Positions 24,950-33,189 of a DNA stretch of 64,000 nt are shown piece by piece. The stretch's first letter is position 1, and each line of letters opens with the position of its first letter. A model generated the notes under the pieces. That model made no database searches and was not told where the DNA came from. It saw only the letters and a list, made by a program, of their open reading frames with translations. Both the position numbers and the translations under genes were made by a program. The DNA comes from VFJJ01 sp031362415 (GTDB taxonomy: Bacteria; Actinomycetota; Acidimicrobiia; IMCC26256; VFJJ01). Where the stretch lies: NCBI GenBank assembly GCA_031362415.1, contig JANLSK010000312.1, forward strand, positions 91,185-155,184. Reading direction: 5' to 3'.

Positions 24950-25611
24950 CCATCCGCGTCGTCATCGTCGACGACCAGGCCTTGATGCGTGCAGCGTTCC
25001 GCATGATCCTGAACGCCGCCGACATGGAGATCGTGGGCGAGGCCGGCGACGGCGGCGAGGCGCTCGCGGTCGTCGCACGGGAGCGACCAGACGTGGTGCT
25101 CATGGATGTGCGCATGCCCGGACGCGACGGGCTGGCCGCGACCGCCGAGCTCGTTGTGATCTGGCCCGAGGTCCGGGTGCTGGTGCTCACCACCTTCGAT
25201 CTCGACGAGTACCTCTACGGGGCGCTGCGGGCCGGAGCGGTCGGGTTCCTGCTCAAGAACGCCACGCCCGAGGATGTGGTCCGGGCCGTGCGATCAGTGG
25301 CCGACGGCGACGCTGTGCTCGACCCCGCTGTCACCGGTCGCGTCCTGGCTCGCTTCGCAGGTCATGCCGGGCCCATCCCGTCGCGCACTGCCGTCAATCT
25401 GCTCACCGAGCGGGAGAAGGACGTGTTCTCCTTGCTGGTACAGGGTTTGAGCAATGCCGAGATCGCTCGGCAGCTCGGCATGGGCGAGGCCACGGCCAAG
25501 ACGCACGTCTCGAGGCTGCTCGCCAAGCTCGGCGTGCGCGACCGGGTCCAAGCGGTCATCTACGCGTACGAGACGGGCTTCGCCCCGGCGGCCCGTCCCT
25601 CTCCCGGCTGA
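24946..25611 (+). CDS. NarL/LuxR-type response regulator
   Basis: 221 aa. The receiver domain has the acidic pair IVDDQ, the phospho-acceptor Asp in VLMDVRMPGRDG, and the conserved K in LLKNATPEDV. The LuxR-type HTH is LTEREKDVFSLLVQGLSNAEIARQL with recognition helix ATAKTHVSRLLAKLG. GTG 24946 overlaps the kinase stop (GTGA), so this is the cognate regulator of the hydroxylase-linked kinase. It would activate or repress target promoters after phosphorylation. Confidence 0.93.
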   Translation: MTIRVVIVDDQALMRAAFRMILNAADMEIVGEAGDGGEALAVVARERPDVVLMDVRMPGRDGLAATAELVVIWPEVRVLVLTTFDLDEYLYGALRAGAVGFLLKNATPEDVVRAVRSVADGDAVLDPAVTGRVLARFAGHAGPIPSRTAVNLLTEREKDVFSLLVQGLSNAEIARQLGMGEATAKTHVSRLLAKLGVRDRVQAVIYAYETGFAPAARPSPG

Positions 25612-26577
25612 GCGTGGTCTGCTCCGCGCTGCTTCACGCCGCGCCGAGGACCTTCGGTGAGATGGTGGTCGGCTTTCGTTGGACGACCGAGCGGGCAGCG
25701 ACGCGCCGTAGGCGATGGCGGCGAGGGTGACGGCGAAGCCGGTGAGCTGTTTCGGCGACAGTGACTGCTCGAGGACGACCCAGCCGAGCGTGGCGCCGGT
25801 GACGGGACCGGCCAGGCCCAGCAGGGGCGGCGCCGCTGCGGGAAGTCGACGGATCCCGTTGAACCAGACCACGAAGGCGAGCGCGGTGCCGATCACGCTC
25901 AGGTAGGCGAACCCGGCAACGTTGCGCCCGCTGAGTGACGGCGGTGGGCCTTCGACCATGAGTGCGAGTGGTACGAGGACCGCACCACCCATGAGCAGTT
26001 GCCAGCCCGTCGACGCCAGCCGGTTGGCCGGTGCCGGAAAGCGCTTGGTGAGCACCACCCCGACGGCGAACGACACGTTGGCGCCGATGGCGGCGAGCAG
26101 CCCGATGGCGTCGAGACCGGCACCCGGTCGGAGAACGACCAGACCGACACCGAGCGCGGCGACACATCCCACCGCGAGGTCGATCGCTCGGGGCCAGCGC
26201 CCGGAGAACAGCGACGTCAAAGCCGCGACCAGGAGCGGCTGCAGTCCTCCCACGGCAGCGGCCACACCCCCGGGGAGCCGGTACACCGCGACAACGAGCA
26301 ACGGGAAGAAGATCCCAAAGTTGAACATCGCCAGCATCCCCGTCCGCCACCAGTCGGCCCCCCGGGGCCGCCAACGCGACACCAGCGCATCCAGGACCAG
26401 GAGCACGGCGGCCGCAGGCGCGACCCGGAACGCGGCCACGAGCAGCGGGCGATCATCGGGCAGCAGCTCGGTGATCGTGACGTAGGTGGTCCCCCAGCTG
26501 ACGGGGGCGAGCACCGTTGCCGCGACCGTGAAGCCGGTCGATGTCGAGGTCGATGGCTGCGTCGAGTGTGCTTTCAT
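25294..26577 (-). CDS. EamA/DMT-family transporter with aberrant antisense C-terminal tail
   Basis: About 427 aa as read. Residues from MKAHST (ATG 26577) to about 305 form the usual ten-helix DMT exporter with two EamA repeats (SWGTTYVTI at the start, VIGTALAFVVWFNGIRRL in the second repeat). The start is set by a full promoter: TTGACC, 17 nt, TAAGAT, 7 nt, ATG. After YGASLPARSS the frame continues about 115 low-complexity residues antisense to the response regulator. A -1/+1 change near 25690 would instead end the protein at a stop at 25634-25636, giving family length; hence the tail is probably an artefact or stop loss. Divergent from a marR gene, which likely regulates it. Confidence 0.8.
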   Translation of the reverse strand: MKAHSTQPSTSTSTGFTVAATVLAPVSWGTTYVTITELLPDDRPLLVAAFRVAPAAAVLLVLDALVSRWRPRGADWWRTGMLAMFNFGIFFPLLVVAVYRLPGGVAAAVGGLQPLLVAALTSLFSGRWPRAIDLAVGCVAALGVGLVVLRPGAGLDAIGLLAAIGANVSFAVGVVLTKRFPAPANRLASTGWQLLMGGAVLVPLALMVEGPPPSLSGRNVAGFAYLSVIGTALAFVVWFNGIRRLPAAAPPLLGLAGPVTGATLGWVVLEQSLSPKQLTGFAVTLAAIAYGASLPARSSNESRPPSHRRSSARREAARSRPRSAGRGTGRRGEARLVRVDDRLDPVAHAELGEQPRDVRLGRGLAHAELPSDLGIAQTLYQQGEHVLLPLGEQIDGSARRDGPGMTCEASQDATGDSGVEHSVAVGH

Positions 26578-26584
26578 GTTCATC

Positions 26585-26613
26585 ATCTTAATATCGAGAT
26601 ACCGAATGGTCAA
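26585..26613 (-). promoter_or_regulatory. promoter of the EamA gene with a MarR-type operator
   Basis: On the minus strand, TTGACC (26608-26613) is separated by 17 nt from TAAGAT (26585-26590), with the ATG 7 nt further. An imperfect 16-bp palindrome, ATCTnnATATnnAGAT (26585-26600), covers the -10 and part of the spacer; binding there would block the polymerase. The adjacent divergent marR gene is the natural binder. Confidence 0.6.
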
Positions 26614-26633
26614 CCACCTCTTCGGATGCTGGG

Positions 26634-26639
26634 TACAGT
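26634..26639 (+). promoter_or_regulatory. -10 element TACAGT for marR
   Basis: TACAGT stands 6 nt before the marR ATG at 26646, consistent with a leaderless transcript divergent from the EamA promoter. Confidence 0.45.
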
Positions 26640-26645
26640 TCTGTC

Positions 26646-27170
26646 ATGCCTCGCCACCAACCCGATGCTGTCGACCGGATCACGGGTCAATGGACGGCCG
26701 TCCGTCCCGATGTCGACGTGTCGCCGATGCACGTGATCGGACGTGTGTCGCGACTGGCGCGCCTCGTCGATCGGCGTCTGGCCGAGAACTTCGCCCACCA
26801 CGGCATCGAGGCCTGGATGTTCGACGTCCTGGCCACGCTCCGCCGATCGGGCGAGCCTTACGAACTCGCCGCCGGCGATCTCGTGGGGCAGACGATGGTC
26901 ACCACCGGCGCCATCACCAACCGCATCGACCGTCTCGAAGAGCGCGGCCTCGTCGAGCGCGCCAGCGCGAGCGACCGCCGCAAGGTCATCGTGCGCCTCA
27001 CCAAGCCGGGGCTCGACCTCGTCGACGAAGCGATCACCACCCACATGGCGACCGAACGCGAGATCCTGGCCGCCCTCTCACCCCGCCAACACCACGACCT
27101 GGCCAACCTGTTGCGGGCCCTCTCGTTGAACCTCGGCGATCGCGCCGAGGAGCCGGGCCCTCCGTCGTAG
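26646..27170 (+). CDS. MarR-family transcriptional regulator
   Basis: 174 aa. The winged-helix region reads MFDVLATLRRSGEPYELAAGDLVGQTMVTTGAITNRIDRLEERGLVERASASDRRKVIVRLT in outline, with the conserved wing DRRKVIVRLT. The N- and C-terminal helices provide dimerisation. It is divergently arranged with an EamA exporter, a common MarR/efflux pair; the palindrome in the shared promoter supports direct repression of the exporter. Confidence 0.92.
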   Translation: MPRHQPDAVDRITGQWTAVRPDVDVSPMHVIGRVSRLARLVDRRLAENFAHHGIEAWMFDVLATLRRSGEPYELAAGDLVGQTMVTTGAITNRIDRLEERGLVERASASDRRKVIVRLTKPGLDLVDEAITTHMATEREILAALSPRQHHDLANLLRALSLNLGDRAEEPGPPS

Positions 27171-27247
27171 GCCGTCGGCAGCGACCTGGTGCGCCCCATC
27201 GCCCACGTCGCCGGGTATCGGCTCCGGGAGACGAGCGCCCGGCCGCC

Positions 27248-27913
27248 TCAAGAACTTCCGCGAGACACGACACCGGTCTCGTAGGCGATCATCACGAGCT
27301 GGGCCCGATCGCGGGCGTCGAGCTTGGTGAGCAGGTGGCTCACGTGGGTCTTGGCCGTGGCGTGGCTCATGAAGAGGGTCTCGGCGATCTCGGCGTTGGA
27401 GAGGCCCCGAGCGATGGCGACGAGCACCTCGTGCTCGCGCTCGGTGAGCCCGGCGATCGGGGCTCGCGCCGCGGTGCCCGGCTCGGGGCGACGGCTGAAT
27501 TCTTCGATGAGCCGACGCGTGATCTTCGGGGCCAGGAGCGCTTCGCCCGCGGCGATGACCCGTACCGCGGCCAGCAAATCGTCGGGGAGCGTGTCCTTGA
27601 GCAGGAAGCCGCTGGCCCCGGCCCGCAGGGCTGCGTACACGTATTCGTCAAGGTCGAATGTCGTGAGGATCAGCACCCGGGTGGTCGCCAGCACGGGGTC
27701 GGCGGTGATGATGCGGGTGGCTTCGAGGCCGTCCATCTCGGGCATGCGGACATCCATGAGCACCACGTCGGGGCGCTGGGCCCGGGCGATGGCAACGGCT
27801 TCCACACCGTTGGCAGCCTCCCCGACGACTTCGAGGTCGAGCGCCGATCGCAACAACACGCAGAAGCCGCTGCGCACAAGCGCCTGATCGTCGACGACAG
27901 CGATGCGGATCAC
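27248..27913 (-). CDS. NarL/LuxR-type response regulator
   Basis: 221 aa. The receiver has AVVDDQ, phospho-acceptor Asp in VLMDVRMPEMDG, and Lys in LLKDTLPDDL. The HTH is LTEREHEVLVAIARGLSNAEIAETL with ATAKTHVSHLLTKL. The GTG start overlaps the kinase stop (GTGA). It is similar in layout to the regulator at 24946-25611 and may be a paralogue. Confidence 0.93.
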   Translation of the reverse strand: MIRIAVVDDQALVRSGFCVLLRSALDLEVVGEAANGVEAVAIARAQRPDVVLMDVRMPEMDGLEATRIITADPVLATTRVLILTTFDLDEYVYAALRAGASGFLLKDTLPDDLLAAVRVIAAGEALLAPKITRRLIEEFSRRPEPGTAARAPIAGLTEREHEVLVAIARGLSNAEIAETLFMSHATAKTHVSHLLTKLDARDRAQLVMIAYETGVVSRGSS

Positions 27914-29160
27914 CGATCGGCCCGGTCGCTGCCATCGTCGTCATGATCGCCCCCGTCGTCCGCGTACGGCAGGTGCGCGGCCACCCGGTAGCCGCCGCCC
28001 GGGCGGGGCCCGGCGCTCACCGTCCCTCCAAACATCGCAACGCGTTCGCGCATGCCCACGAGTCCATTTCCGCTCCCCGACCCGGATTCGGCGCCCTCGC
28101 TGGTGACGGCACAACCGCGACCGTCGTCATCCACCCTCACGTCGACGGTGCCGGACCGGTAGCGCACATGCACCGTGGCCCGGGCCGTGGGGCCGGCGTG
28201 CTTGAGCACGTTGGTGAGGGCCTCCTGAACGATCCGATAGGCGGTGAGGTCGACACCCGGCGGCACGCCGTTGCGTTCGCCCACGGTGTCGATGCGCACC
28301 GGGACACCGGCCCGGTCGATGTCGGCCACCAGCGCGGGCAACTGGCACAGGCCCGGGGCGGGGGCATGCTGTGGGCCGGCCTGGACCCCGTCGGAATCGC
28401 GGAGCACACCAAGGATCCGGCGCATCTCGACCATGGCTGAGCGGCTCGTGGTGGAGATGGCATCGAGGCTACGCCGGGCCTCCTCGGGGTCGGTGGCGAT
28501 CACGTGGCTGCCCACCCCGGCCTGCACGGCGATCACCGACAACGAGTGAGCCACGACGTCGTGGAGCTCGCGGGCGATCTGGAGCCGTTCCTGGGCGACG
28601 GCTCGCGCTGCTTCTTCCGCACGTTCGCGCTCGAGCAGCACCGCTCGTTCCTCCAGACCGGCGGTGTACAGCCGACGGGACCGGGCCGACTCCCCGAACG
28701 CGAACGCCGATGCATAGATCGCACTGTTGAGCACCAGGCCCAGCCGGTCGAGATCGGGTGGACGGTCAATCGCGACGTAGGTGAGGGCCACCCCCATGAG
28801 CGCCAGCCCGAAGACCGTGTGGCGCCGGTCGCACAGGGCAGCCACCGTGTAGCAACCCAGCACCAGCGCGAGGGGAAGCACCGTGGTTGGGTAGTTCAGG
28901 GCCACGATCAGGACGGTCGCCGTGGCCGAGATCACGAGCACGGGAAGAGGGGCTCGACGGCGCCAGGTGTACGGCACCGTGCCGGCCAGCACCACGATCA
29001 CCGCGAACGGGTCGGCCTCCCGAAAGTCGTACTGCTTGTCGGCGTAGAGACCGACCACGCCGATCACGGCGAAGAGGGTGGCCCAGAAGGCGTCGAGCAC
29101 CATGGGAAAACGATGGTCGAACGCCCGCAGACGGCGTAACGGTCCGATTCTCGGCCTCAT
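27910..29160 (-). CDS. NarL-type sensor histidine kinase
   Basis: 416 aa. Four to five N-terminal TM helices (about 20-165) are followed by a coiled coil and the HisKA_3 dimerisation domain with phospho-acceptor His in IARELHDVVAHSLSVIAVQAG. The HATPase_c domain shows QEALTNVLKHAG, VDDDGRG and GLVGMRERVAMFGG. No extracytoplasmic sensor domain is visible, so it may sense membrane or envelope stress. It faces a LolD/FtsX-type ABC system across a 243-nt divergent region, the usual arrangement of envelope-stress two-component systems; regulation of that ABC system is inferred. Confidence 0.92.
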   Translation of the reverse strand: MRPRIGPLRRLRAFDHRFPMVLDAFWATLFAVIGVVGLYADKQYDFREADPFAVIVVLAGTVPYTWRRRAPLPVLVISATATVLIVALNYPTTVLPLALVLGCYTVAALCDRRHTVFGLALMGVALTYVAIDRPPDLDRLGLVLNSAIYASAFAFGESARSRRLYTAGLEERAVLLERERAEEAARAVAQERLQIARELHDVVAHSLSVIAVQAGVGSHVIATDPEEARRSLDAISTTSRSAMVEMRRILGVLRDSDGVQAGPQHAPAPGLCQLPALVADIDRAGVPVRIDTVGERNGVPPGVDLTAYRIVQEALTNVLKHAGPTARATVHVRYRSGTVDVRVDDDGRGCAVTSEGAESGSGSGNGLVGMRERVAMFGGTVSAGPRPGGGYRVAAHLPYADDGGDHDDDGSDRADR

Positions 29161-29364
29161 GGTTCCACGGTAGCGACTGGGGGTCCGCTCGGCATCGGCC
29201 TGGAGGATGACATGGCGATCCCTCTGGCGAATGACATCCGCCTGCGTCGCCAGACCTAGGCCCAGAGACGGATACGCGAACCACCCGCAGGACGATGACG
29301 GGTGAGCGGATCGAGCTCACTGTGGGCTCATGTCCACCGACGCCACGACCGCGGTCATCGCGTC

Positions 29365-29389
29365 CCCCGTGAACCCCGTGACCCCGTGA
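29365..29389. repeat. CCCCGTGA triplet repeat upstream of the ABC ATPase
   Basis: Copies of CCCCGTGA begin at 29365, 29374 and 29382, ending just before the AGGAGCG ribosome-binding site of the ATPase gene. Confidence 0.6.
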
Positions 29390-29403
29390 ACCAGGAGCGA
29401 ACG

Positions 29404-30189
29404 ATGTCAACAGCAGCCACTGCGAGGCTCACCACCTCACCGACCCCAGGCCGCGCCGGTCACGGCTCGATCGCCGCCCAGACCATCAACGCCCGCAAGA
29501 CCTACGGCACGGGCGACGCCGTCGTCAACGCCCTCGACGGGGTCACCGTCGAGCTCGAGGCAGGCCGGTTCACGGCCATCATGGGGCCCTCGGGATCGGG
29601 CAAGAGCACGCTCATGCACTGCCTGGCTGGTCTCGACACGCTCACCGACGGCCACGTGTACGTGGGCGACGTGGAGATCACCCGCATGCGAGAGAAGCAG
29701 CTCACCCTGTTGCGCCGCGAGCGGGTCGGCTTCGTGTTCCAGTCGTACAACCTGGTGCCGACGCTCACTGCGCTCGAGAACATCACCCTCCCGCTGTCGC
29801 TGGCCGGCCGGAAGCCCGACCGGCAGTGGCTCGACACGGTCGTGTCGACCGTCGGGCTCGGGAATCGCCTGCGCCACAAGCCTTCGGAGCTGTCGGGGGG
29901 CCAGCAGCAGCGTGTGGCAGTGGCCCGTACCCTGGTGTCACGCCCGGCGATCATCTTCGCCGACGAGCCCACGGGCAACCTCGACTCCCGCTCGAGCACC
30001 GAGATCCTGTCGTTCATGCGTCGAGCCGTTCGCGAGCTGGGCCAGACGATCGTCATGGTCACCCATGATCCCGTCGCCGCCTCGTACGCCGATCGGGTCG
30101 TGTTCCTGGCCGACGGCCGGGTCGTCGACGAGATGACCGAGCCCTCACCCGAGGCGATCCTCGACCGCATGGCGCGCCTCAGCCGTTGA
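29404..30189 (+). CDS. ABC transporter ATP-binding protein (LolD/MacB type)
   Basis: 261 aa from the ATG at 29404, chosen for AGGAGCG 7 nt upstream. Walker A GPSGSGKST, Q-loop FVFQSYNLVPTLTALENI, signature LSGGQQQRVAVART, Walker B AIIFADEPTGNLD and H-loop VTHD are present. This is the type VII ABC family, partner of FtsX-like permeases; it powers lipid/lipoprotein handling or peptide efflux rather than import. Operon with the following permease (28 nt apart). Confidence 0.93.
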   Translation: MSTAATARLTTSPTPGRAGHGSIAAQTINARKTYGTGDAVVNALDGVTVELEAGRFTAIMGPSGSGKSTLMHCLAGLDTLTDGHVYVGDVEITRMREKQLTLLRRERVGFVFQSYNLVPTLTALENITLPLSLAGRKPDRQWLDTVVSTVGLGNRLRHKPSELSGGQQQRVAVARTLVSRPAIIFADEPTGNLDSRSSTEILSFMRRAVRELGQTIVMVTHDPVAASYADRVVFLADGRVVDEMTEPSPEAILDRMARLSR

Positions 30190-30217
30190 CGCGGCGGAGC
30201 ACAAAGGAGCCCCGATC

Positions 30218-32746
30218 ATGTTGCGTACCACCGTCAAGGGCATCCTCGCCCACAAGGTGCGGCTCGCGTTGACCGCCGTGTCGATCGTGCTCGGCGTGGC
30301 TTTCGTCGCCGGCACGTTCGTCCTGACCGACACCATCAAGAACACCTACGACGGCATCGTGGTCGACACCTACGAAGGCGTCGACGCTGCGGTGCGCACC
30401 GAATCCAGCTTCGATACCCAGACCGCCCGGGAGCCCGTCCCCGAGAGCCTGATCGCCAGGATCGAGTCGGTTGACGGGGTGGCCGACGCCCGGGGCATTC
30501 TCTGGGGCGACGCCCAGATCGTCGACGCCGAGGGCCGAGCCGTGCGCAACGGCGATGCCGCGACCCTGGGGACGGCGTGGGGCGGCAACGACACGATCTC
30601 GCCGTTGAGCGTGCGCGAAGGCCGGGAGCCCACCGGGCCGGGCGAGATCGCGGTCGACGCTCGCACGTACCGCGAGCACGATCTCCGGCTCGGCGACGCA
30701 GTACGGGTGATCACCGTGACTGGCTCGCACACGTACACGGTGGTGGGCGTCTCGGGCTTCGCCGGCGGTGACGACCTGGCCGGGGCCACGGTCGTCTCGT
30801 GGGCCCTTCCCGATGCCCAGGACGCGCTCGACCGGATCGGCCGATTCGACTCCATCCAGGTCGAGGCCGCTCCCGGCGTCTCCGAGACCGCGCTGCAGGC
30901 GAGCCTGGCTTCGGTACTGCCCGACAACTTCGAGGCGGTGACCGGCTCGGATCTCGTCGACGAGGAGTCCGAGGGTTTCGCCAGCGAGCTGGCGTTCTTC
31001 AACGTGTTCCTGCTGACGTTCGGATTCGTCGCGCTGTTCGTCGGGGCGTTCATCATCTACAACACCTTCTCGATCATCGTCACCCAACGGACCCGGGAGC
31101 TGGCGCTCATTCGGGCCTTGGGCGCCAGCCCCCGCCAGGTCCGCATGTCGGTGCTCGTCGAGTCGGTGATCGTGGGCGGGTTCGCATCATTGGTGGGGCT
31201 GGCTCTCGGCGTCCTCGTGGCGAACGGGCTGACCTCGCTTCTCGGCAGCTTCGGAGTCGAGGTTCCCGCTGGCGATCTGCTCGTCGCCGACCGCACGATC
31301 GTGGCGTCTCTGCTCATGGGGACGGTCGTCACGGTGCTCTCGGCCGTCGGTCCGGCCCGCAAGGCCTCGAAGGTGGCGCCCCTGGCGGCCATGCAGGCGG
31401 TCTCGGCCTCGGCTCGCACGGGGAGCATGCGGCGGACCGTCGCCGGACTCGTGCTCACGCTGGCCGGCGTGGCCGGAGTCGTGGCCGGGCTGGGAGACGG
31501 CGGTATCGCCCTCGTCGGCCTCGGAGCGCTCGGCACCTTCATCGGCGTGGGAATGCTGGCCCCGATGATCTCCCGTCCGGCGGCCGCGCTGATCGGCGCT
31601 CCGCTGCGACGGTTGGGCGGCGTGGCCGGCGGACTGGCCCGTCAGAACGCCATGCGCAGCGCCCGCCGCACGGCCTCAACGGCCTCCGCGCTCATGATCG
31701 GGCTGGCGCTCGTTGCCATGTCGCTCATCCTGGCGGCGTCGGTCACCGAGTCTGTGGGCGGTCAGATCGAGCGCCAAGGCGTGGCGCCGTACCTCGTGCG
31801 CAACGACCAGTTCGAGTTCAGCCCGGCGCTCATCGAAGCCTTCGACGGCCTCCCCGAGATCGGCAAGGCCTACGCCGTGTCGTTCGTGCAGATCCATGTC
31901 GACGGCGCCACGAAGGACGCCTCGGCGATCGACCCCGTCGCCCTCGATCCCGATGGGGCTTTCCCAGCACTTTCGCTCGGCACGACCCAGGGTGACGTGC
32001 AGGCCTTGGTCGACGGCGGCATCGCCGTGCAAGCCGACGAAGCAGCCGACCAGGGTTGGATGCTGGGCGACGTGCTGGACGTGGAGTTCCCCGACGGCCC
32101 GGCCCCCCAAACCATCGACGTCATCTACGAGGAGAGCGGCGCCACCGGGAACTACCTGATCGCCGAGTCGACGGCCATCGAGCACTACGCCGAGCTCCCC
32201 GCCAGCTACGGCATGATCGTCCCGGCGACGGGAGCGGAGCTGTCAGCGGCCCGGGATGCCGCCCAGCGCATCGTCGACACCGAGTACCCCGGCGTGGAGG
32301 TGCTCACCCTGGCCCAGTTCGCCGACGCCCAGGAAGCGGAGATCAACAGCCTGCTCGGTCTGATCACCGTGTTGCTGGGCCTGGCCATCGTGATCGCCCT
32401 GCTGGGGGTGGCCAACACCCTGGCCCTGTCGATCTTCGAGCGGACCCGGGAGATCGGCCTGCTGCGGGCCGTGGGCATGACCCGCCGGCAGCTCCGTCAG
32501 ATGGTGCGCTTCGAAGCGGCGATCATTGCCACCTTCGGAGCCCTGCTGGGCTTGAGCATCGGCGTGTTCTTCGGGACGGCGTTCGTCAGGGCCCTCTCGG
32601 GCCAAGGCATCGACCGGCTCGTGGTGCCCGGCGGATCGCTGGCGGTCCTCGTGGCGATCACGACAGTCCTCGGGATCGTCGCTGCCATCGTGCCCGCCCG
32701 CAAGGCGGCCCGCATGAACGTGCTGAGCGCCATCAGCCAGGCCTGA
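30218..32746 (+). CDS. FtsX-domain ABC permease (large, two FtsX domains)
   Basis: 842 aa. An N-terminal TM helix is followed by a MacB-like periplasmic/extracytoplasmic domain (about 40-250). The first FtsX core starts near residue 258 (FFNVFLLTFGFVALFVGAF), central helices lie around 400-450 and 500, a second extracytoplasmic domain follows, and the second FtsX core is at about 711-835. The conserved RTRELALIRALGAS and RTREIGLLRAVGM loops occur after each core. The ribosome-binding site AAAGGAG is clear. Actinobacterial proteins of this build work with a LolD-like ATPase. A strong hairpin follows the stop. Confidence 0.93.
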   Translation: MLRTTVKGILAHKVRLALTAVSIVLGVAFVAGTFVLTDTIKNTYDGIVVDTYEGVDAAVRTESSFDTQTAREPVPESLIARIESVDGVADARGILWGDAQIVDAEGRAVRNGDAATLGTAWGGNDTISPLSVREGREPTGPGEIAVDARTYREHDLRLGDAVRVITVTGSHTYTVVGVSGFAGGDDLAGATVVSWALPDAQDALDRIGRFDSIQVEAAPGVSETALQASLASVLPDNFEAVTGSDLVDEESEGFASELAFFNVFLLTFGFVALFVGAFIIYNTFSIIVTQRTRELALIRALGASPRQVRMSVLVESVIVGGFASLVGLALGVLVANGLTSLLGSFGVEVPAGDLLVADRTIVASLLMGTVVTVLSAVGPARKASKVAPLAAMQAVSASARTGSMRRTVAGLVLTLAGVAGVVAGLGDGGIALVGLGALGTFIGVGMLAPMISRPAAALIGAPLRRLGGVAGGLARQNAMRSARRTASTASALMIGLALVAMSLILAASVTESVGGQIERQGVAPYLVRNDQFEFSPALIEAFDGLPEIGKAYAVSFVQIHVDGATKDASAIDPVALDPDGAFPALSLGTTQGDVQALVDGGIAVQADEAADQGWMLGDVLDVEFPDGPAPQTIDVIYEESGATGNYLIAESTAIEHYAELPASYGMIVPATGAELSAARDAAQRIVDTEYPGVEVLTLAQFADAQEAEINSLLGLITVLLGLAIVIALLGVANTLALSIFERTREIGLLRAVGMTRRQLRQMVRFEAAIIATFGALLGLSIGVFFGTAFVRALSGQGIDRLVVPGGSLAVLVAITTVLGIVAAIVPARKAARMNVLSAISQA

Positions 32747-32755
32747 CCGTCCGAC

Positions 32756-32788
32756 CCCGTGGGCCGGCACCAAACGCCGGCCCACGGG
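32756..32788 (+). terminator. hairpin terminator after the FtsX permease
   Basis: Thirteen perfect base pairs (CCCGTGGGCCGGC / GCCGGCCCACGGG) enclose a 7-nt loop ACCAAAC, 9 nt after the stop codon. No U-tract, as is common in high-GC actinobacteria. Confidence 0.75.
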
Positions 32789-32869
32789 CGGGCCATCGGC
32801 CGAGCGCACGGGCACCATCTGACGCGTCGCAGAATCGGCGGGGGCTTCGACTCACCCGGGCTGGCAGCG

Positions 32870-33186
32870 TCAACCAGCGGACGGGTACGTCTTACGAACC
32901 AGCCTCGCTTGCCTCGTCCAGCTCATGTCACGATTCTCGCGTTTCTCTCGGACGGCGACGTGCATCCGCCGCAACTCGTTCGCTGTCCAGGCGTCGATCG
33001 CCTGGCGAGGCGGCCGGTCTGGGACTCGCTCCCTGCCTCGATCGGGATGGAGATCAGGGATGCGATCGCGTCGAAGTCTGGCTCGAAGCGCCGAGTGCCA
33101 TCGGGATCGACGACCCAGGGTGAGCCGACCCGGCGCGCCGCGAGGACCTCGCCGAACGAGTCCCAGAGCTCATCCATGGTCGTCAC
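32870..33186 (-). pseudogene. small hypothetical gene downstream of the methyltransferase, frameshifted
   Basis: The GTG at 33186 (or ATG 33177) opens MDELWDSFGEVLAARR, GSPWVVDPDGTRRFEPDFDAI. As read, the frame runs to 32923, but its last 28 residues look noncoding. A 1-nt shift around 33000-33025 gives AIDAWTANELRRMHVAVREKR followed by 22 more good residues and a TGA at 32870-32872. The corrected product is about 100 aa, soluble and charged. It begins 3 nt after the methyltransferase stop, so it belongs to the same module. I do not recognise the family. Confidence 0.55.
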
Positions 33187-33189
33187 GGG

